A stretch of DNA of 6,451 nucleotides from Eubacterium sp. (GTDB lineage: Bacteria; Bacillota; Clostridia; Lachnospirales; Lachnospiraceae): contig JABUSX010000387.1 in the NCBI GenBank assembly GCA_021442545.1, forward strand, positions 1-6,451. The letters run 5' to 3'. Below the pieces are notes generated by a model. It was not told the DNA's origin. It did not search any database and saw only the letters and a program-made list of their open reading frames with translations. Positions 5,415-6,451 of this stretch are shown here, in pieces. The translations under genes and the position numbers were made by a program. How positions within the stretch are numbered: position 1 is the first letter of the stretch; every line of letters begins with the position of its first letter.

Positions 5415-6451
5415 ATGAATGGCAGCAATTTGATATCGTGGATCATCGTTCTGATTCTGGTAGCCTGCGCTGCCTTCCTCGCGGTGACCGAAACCGCGTT
5501 TGCTTCCGTGTCCCGGTTCAAACTGAAATCCGCTTCGGACCGCGGCGAAACAAAGGCCGGAAAAGCACTGTTTGTGGTCGATCATTTTGACCGCGCCATC
5601 ACGACAATTCTCGTCTGCACCAACATCATCCATATTGCAGCAGCTTCCATAGTAACCGTTGTGGTAACAAGGACATGGGGCCTTTCTGCCGTAACGGTCA
5701 GTACGATTCTGTTTACGATCATTATCTTTTTTGCAGGAGAAATGCTGCCGAAAAGCATTGCAAAAAAATATCCCGAGGTCTTTGCCAAATCCAATGCCGG
5801 AGTGCTGTGCGTGCTGATGAAGATCCTGACGCCCGTCACCTGGCTGCTGACGAAATTCGGGGAAGCCGCATCGAAACTGACGAAGGGTGAAGAAGAACTT
5901 TCCGTTACGGAAGAAGAAATCTACGACATCATCGAGGATATGAAGGAAGAAGGAAGCATCAATGAGGATCAGAAAAAACTGATCTCATCGGCTCTTCAGT
6001 TCAAGGATGTTACCCTGGAAAGCGTTCTGACACCGCGTGTGGACGTGATTGCACTGAACGTGGACGATACGCCGGAAAAGATGCTGGACATCATCTGGCT
6101 GTCAGCCATTTTTCTTGTGAGCTGTCTGCCAGTGATCACCATCGGAGCCAGCCTTTCCGCACTTTACTACACAGTGCACAAAAACATAATGGACTCGAGA
6201 AGCTATCCTTCCAAGGAGTTTTTCAGGTCCTTTGCATCCTGCTTCAAGCAGTCCACTCTGGGCTTTCTCATTGTGGGAGGCCTGGGAGGTCTCGTATCCT
6301 GGGAGTGCTACATGATGTATCAGTATGCACTGGCTGGGGACAAGGCAGGACGAATGGGAATTCCCCTTCTTATTGTGCTGGCAATCATTGTCATGTGGGC
6401 GACCCAGATGTTTCCCTACATCAGCCGATATGAAACCAGCTTTAAGGAGGT
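5415..6451 (+). CDS. CNNM/CorC-family transporter N-terminal half joined in frame to a DUF624-like segment; 3' incomplete
   Basis: The frame is open from the ATG at 5415 to the window edge (345 codons). Residues 1 to about 222 are a CNNM (DUF21) protein: first membrane segment LISWIIVLILVACAAFLAV, then the family signatures TETAFASVS, further hydrophobic helices to about residue 140, the G108-E109-M-L-P-K motif, an acidic region ending EEGSINEDQKKLISSALQF, and VLTPRVDVIAL (T206-P-R) leading into the first CBS domain. Bacterial members of this family are implicated in Mg2+ or Co2+ transport or resistance. A normal member would continue through two CBS domains and a CorC/HlyC C-terminal domain to about 420-450 residues. 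Instead, from about residue 223 the sequence becomes a hydrophobic DUF624/YesL-like protein (LPVITIGASLSALYY). The CBS signature SR-(I/V)-PVY is absent. Either an assembly join or a real fusion; I favour the former. Confidence 0.8.
   Translation, partial: MNGSNLISWIIVLILVACAAFLAVTETAFASVSRFKLKSASDRGETKAGKALFVVDHFDRAITTILVCTNIIHIAAASIVTVVVTRTWGLSAVTVSTILFTIIIFFAGEMLPKSIAKKYPEVFAKSNAGVLCVLMKILTPVTWLLTKFGEAASKLTKGEEELSVTEEEIYDIIEDMKEEGSINEDQKKLISSALQFKDVTLESVLTPRVDVIALNVDDTPEKMLDIIWLSAIFLVSCLPVITIGASLSALYYTVHKNIMDSRSYPSKEFFRSFASCFKQSTLGFLIVGGLGGLVSWECYMMYQYALAGDKAGRMGIPLLIVLAIIVMWATQMFPYISRYETSFKE
6081..6451 (+). other. DUF624/YesL-like membrane protein fragment (start and end missing)
   Basis: From about 6081-6100 the frame encodes IIWLSAIFLVSCLPVITIG, then ASLSALYYTVHKNI, SKEFFRSFASCFKQSTLGF and two more hydrophobic helices, ending near SRYETSFKE. 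The L-P-V-x-T-I-G-A-S-x-x-A-L-Y-Y block and the F-F-R-S-F...F-K-Q-S-T block in this order are typical of DUF624 (YesL family), small multi-helix membrane proteins often found near carbohydrate ABC transporters. The usual first 20 or so residues are replaced by the CNNM part. Codon choice differs from the CNNM half: the four Arg codons are AGA, AGG, CGA and CGA with no CGT or CGC, the four Pro codons include no CCG, and no Thr codon is ACG. The five Pro codons of the CNNM half include three CCG, and it also uses CGC, CGT and ACG. Confidence 0.75.

Overview
The window looks like chromosomal DNA of an anaerobic, moderate-GC member of the Bacillota (Clostridia or Erysipelotrichia-like; the class is an inference). 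Signs are a short archaeal-type prolyl-tRNA synthetase, a PerR repressor next to a reverse rubrerythrin and a rubredoxin, strong GGAGG-like ribosome binding sites, and near-consensus sigma-A promoters with 16 to 18 bp spacers. There are no tRNA or rRNA genes, CRISPR arrays or transposases.

Layout. Positions 1-2039 are read leftward: the N-terminal end of a phospho-sugar mutase (1-164), preceded by a CCA-adding/poly(A) polymerase family tRNA nucleotidyltransferase (231-2039). The latter has an unusual acidic C-terminal tail of 24 pentapeptide-like units. A 320-bp divergent spacer (2040-2362) holds the cca promoter and a purine-rich stretch with three decayed direct repeats. Rightward genes follow: proS (2442-3881), then a three-gene oxidative-stress unit of perR (4017-4397), reverse rubrerythrin (4419-4964) and a 46-residue short rubredoxin (4998-5138). 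This unit has its own promoter, a Fur/PerR-like operator beside the start point, and a clean intrinsic terminator (5211-5235). Another promoter (5255-5283) and a leader of about 125 nt precede a CNNM/CorC-type membrane transporter gene starting at 5415.

How the genes work together. The cca and proS products both serve tRNA (3'-end maturation and prolyl charging) but are divergently transcribed from separate promoters. PerR would sense peroxide through a metal site and control its own transcript, which also carries the peroxide-reducing rubrerythrin and a rubredoxin that can feed it electrons.

The points most worth checking: (1) the transporter reading frame switches at about 6081-6100, in frame, from a CNNM protein to a DUF624/YesL-type membrane protein, with a codon-usage change at the same place. 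This is most likely an assembly chimera near a contig end, otherwise a novel fusion. (2) The cca promoter lies so close to its ATG that the mRNA should be leaderless. (3) The cca tail is encoded by a degenerate 15-bp minisatellite. I did not find a convincing new multi-gene system; the peroxide-response unit follows a known anaerobe pattern.
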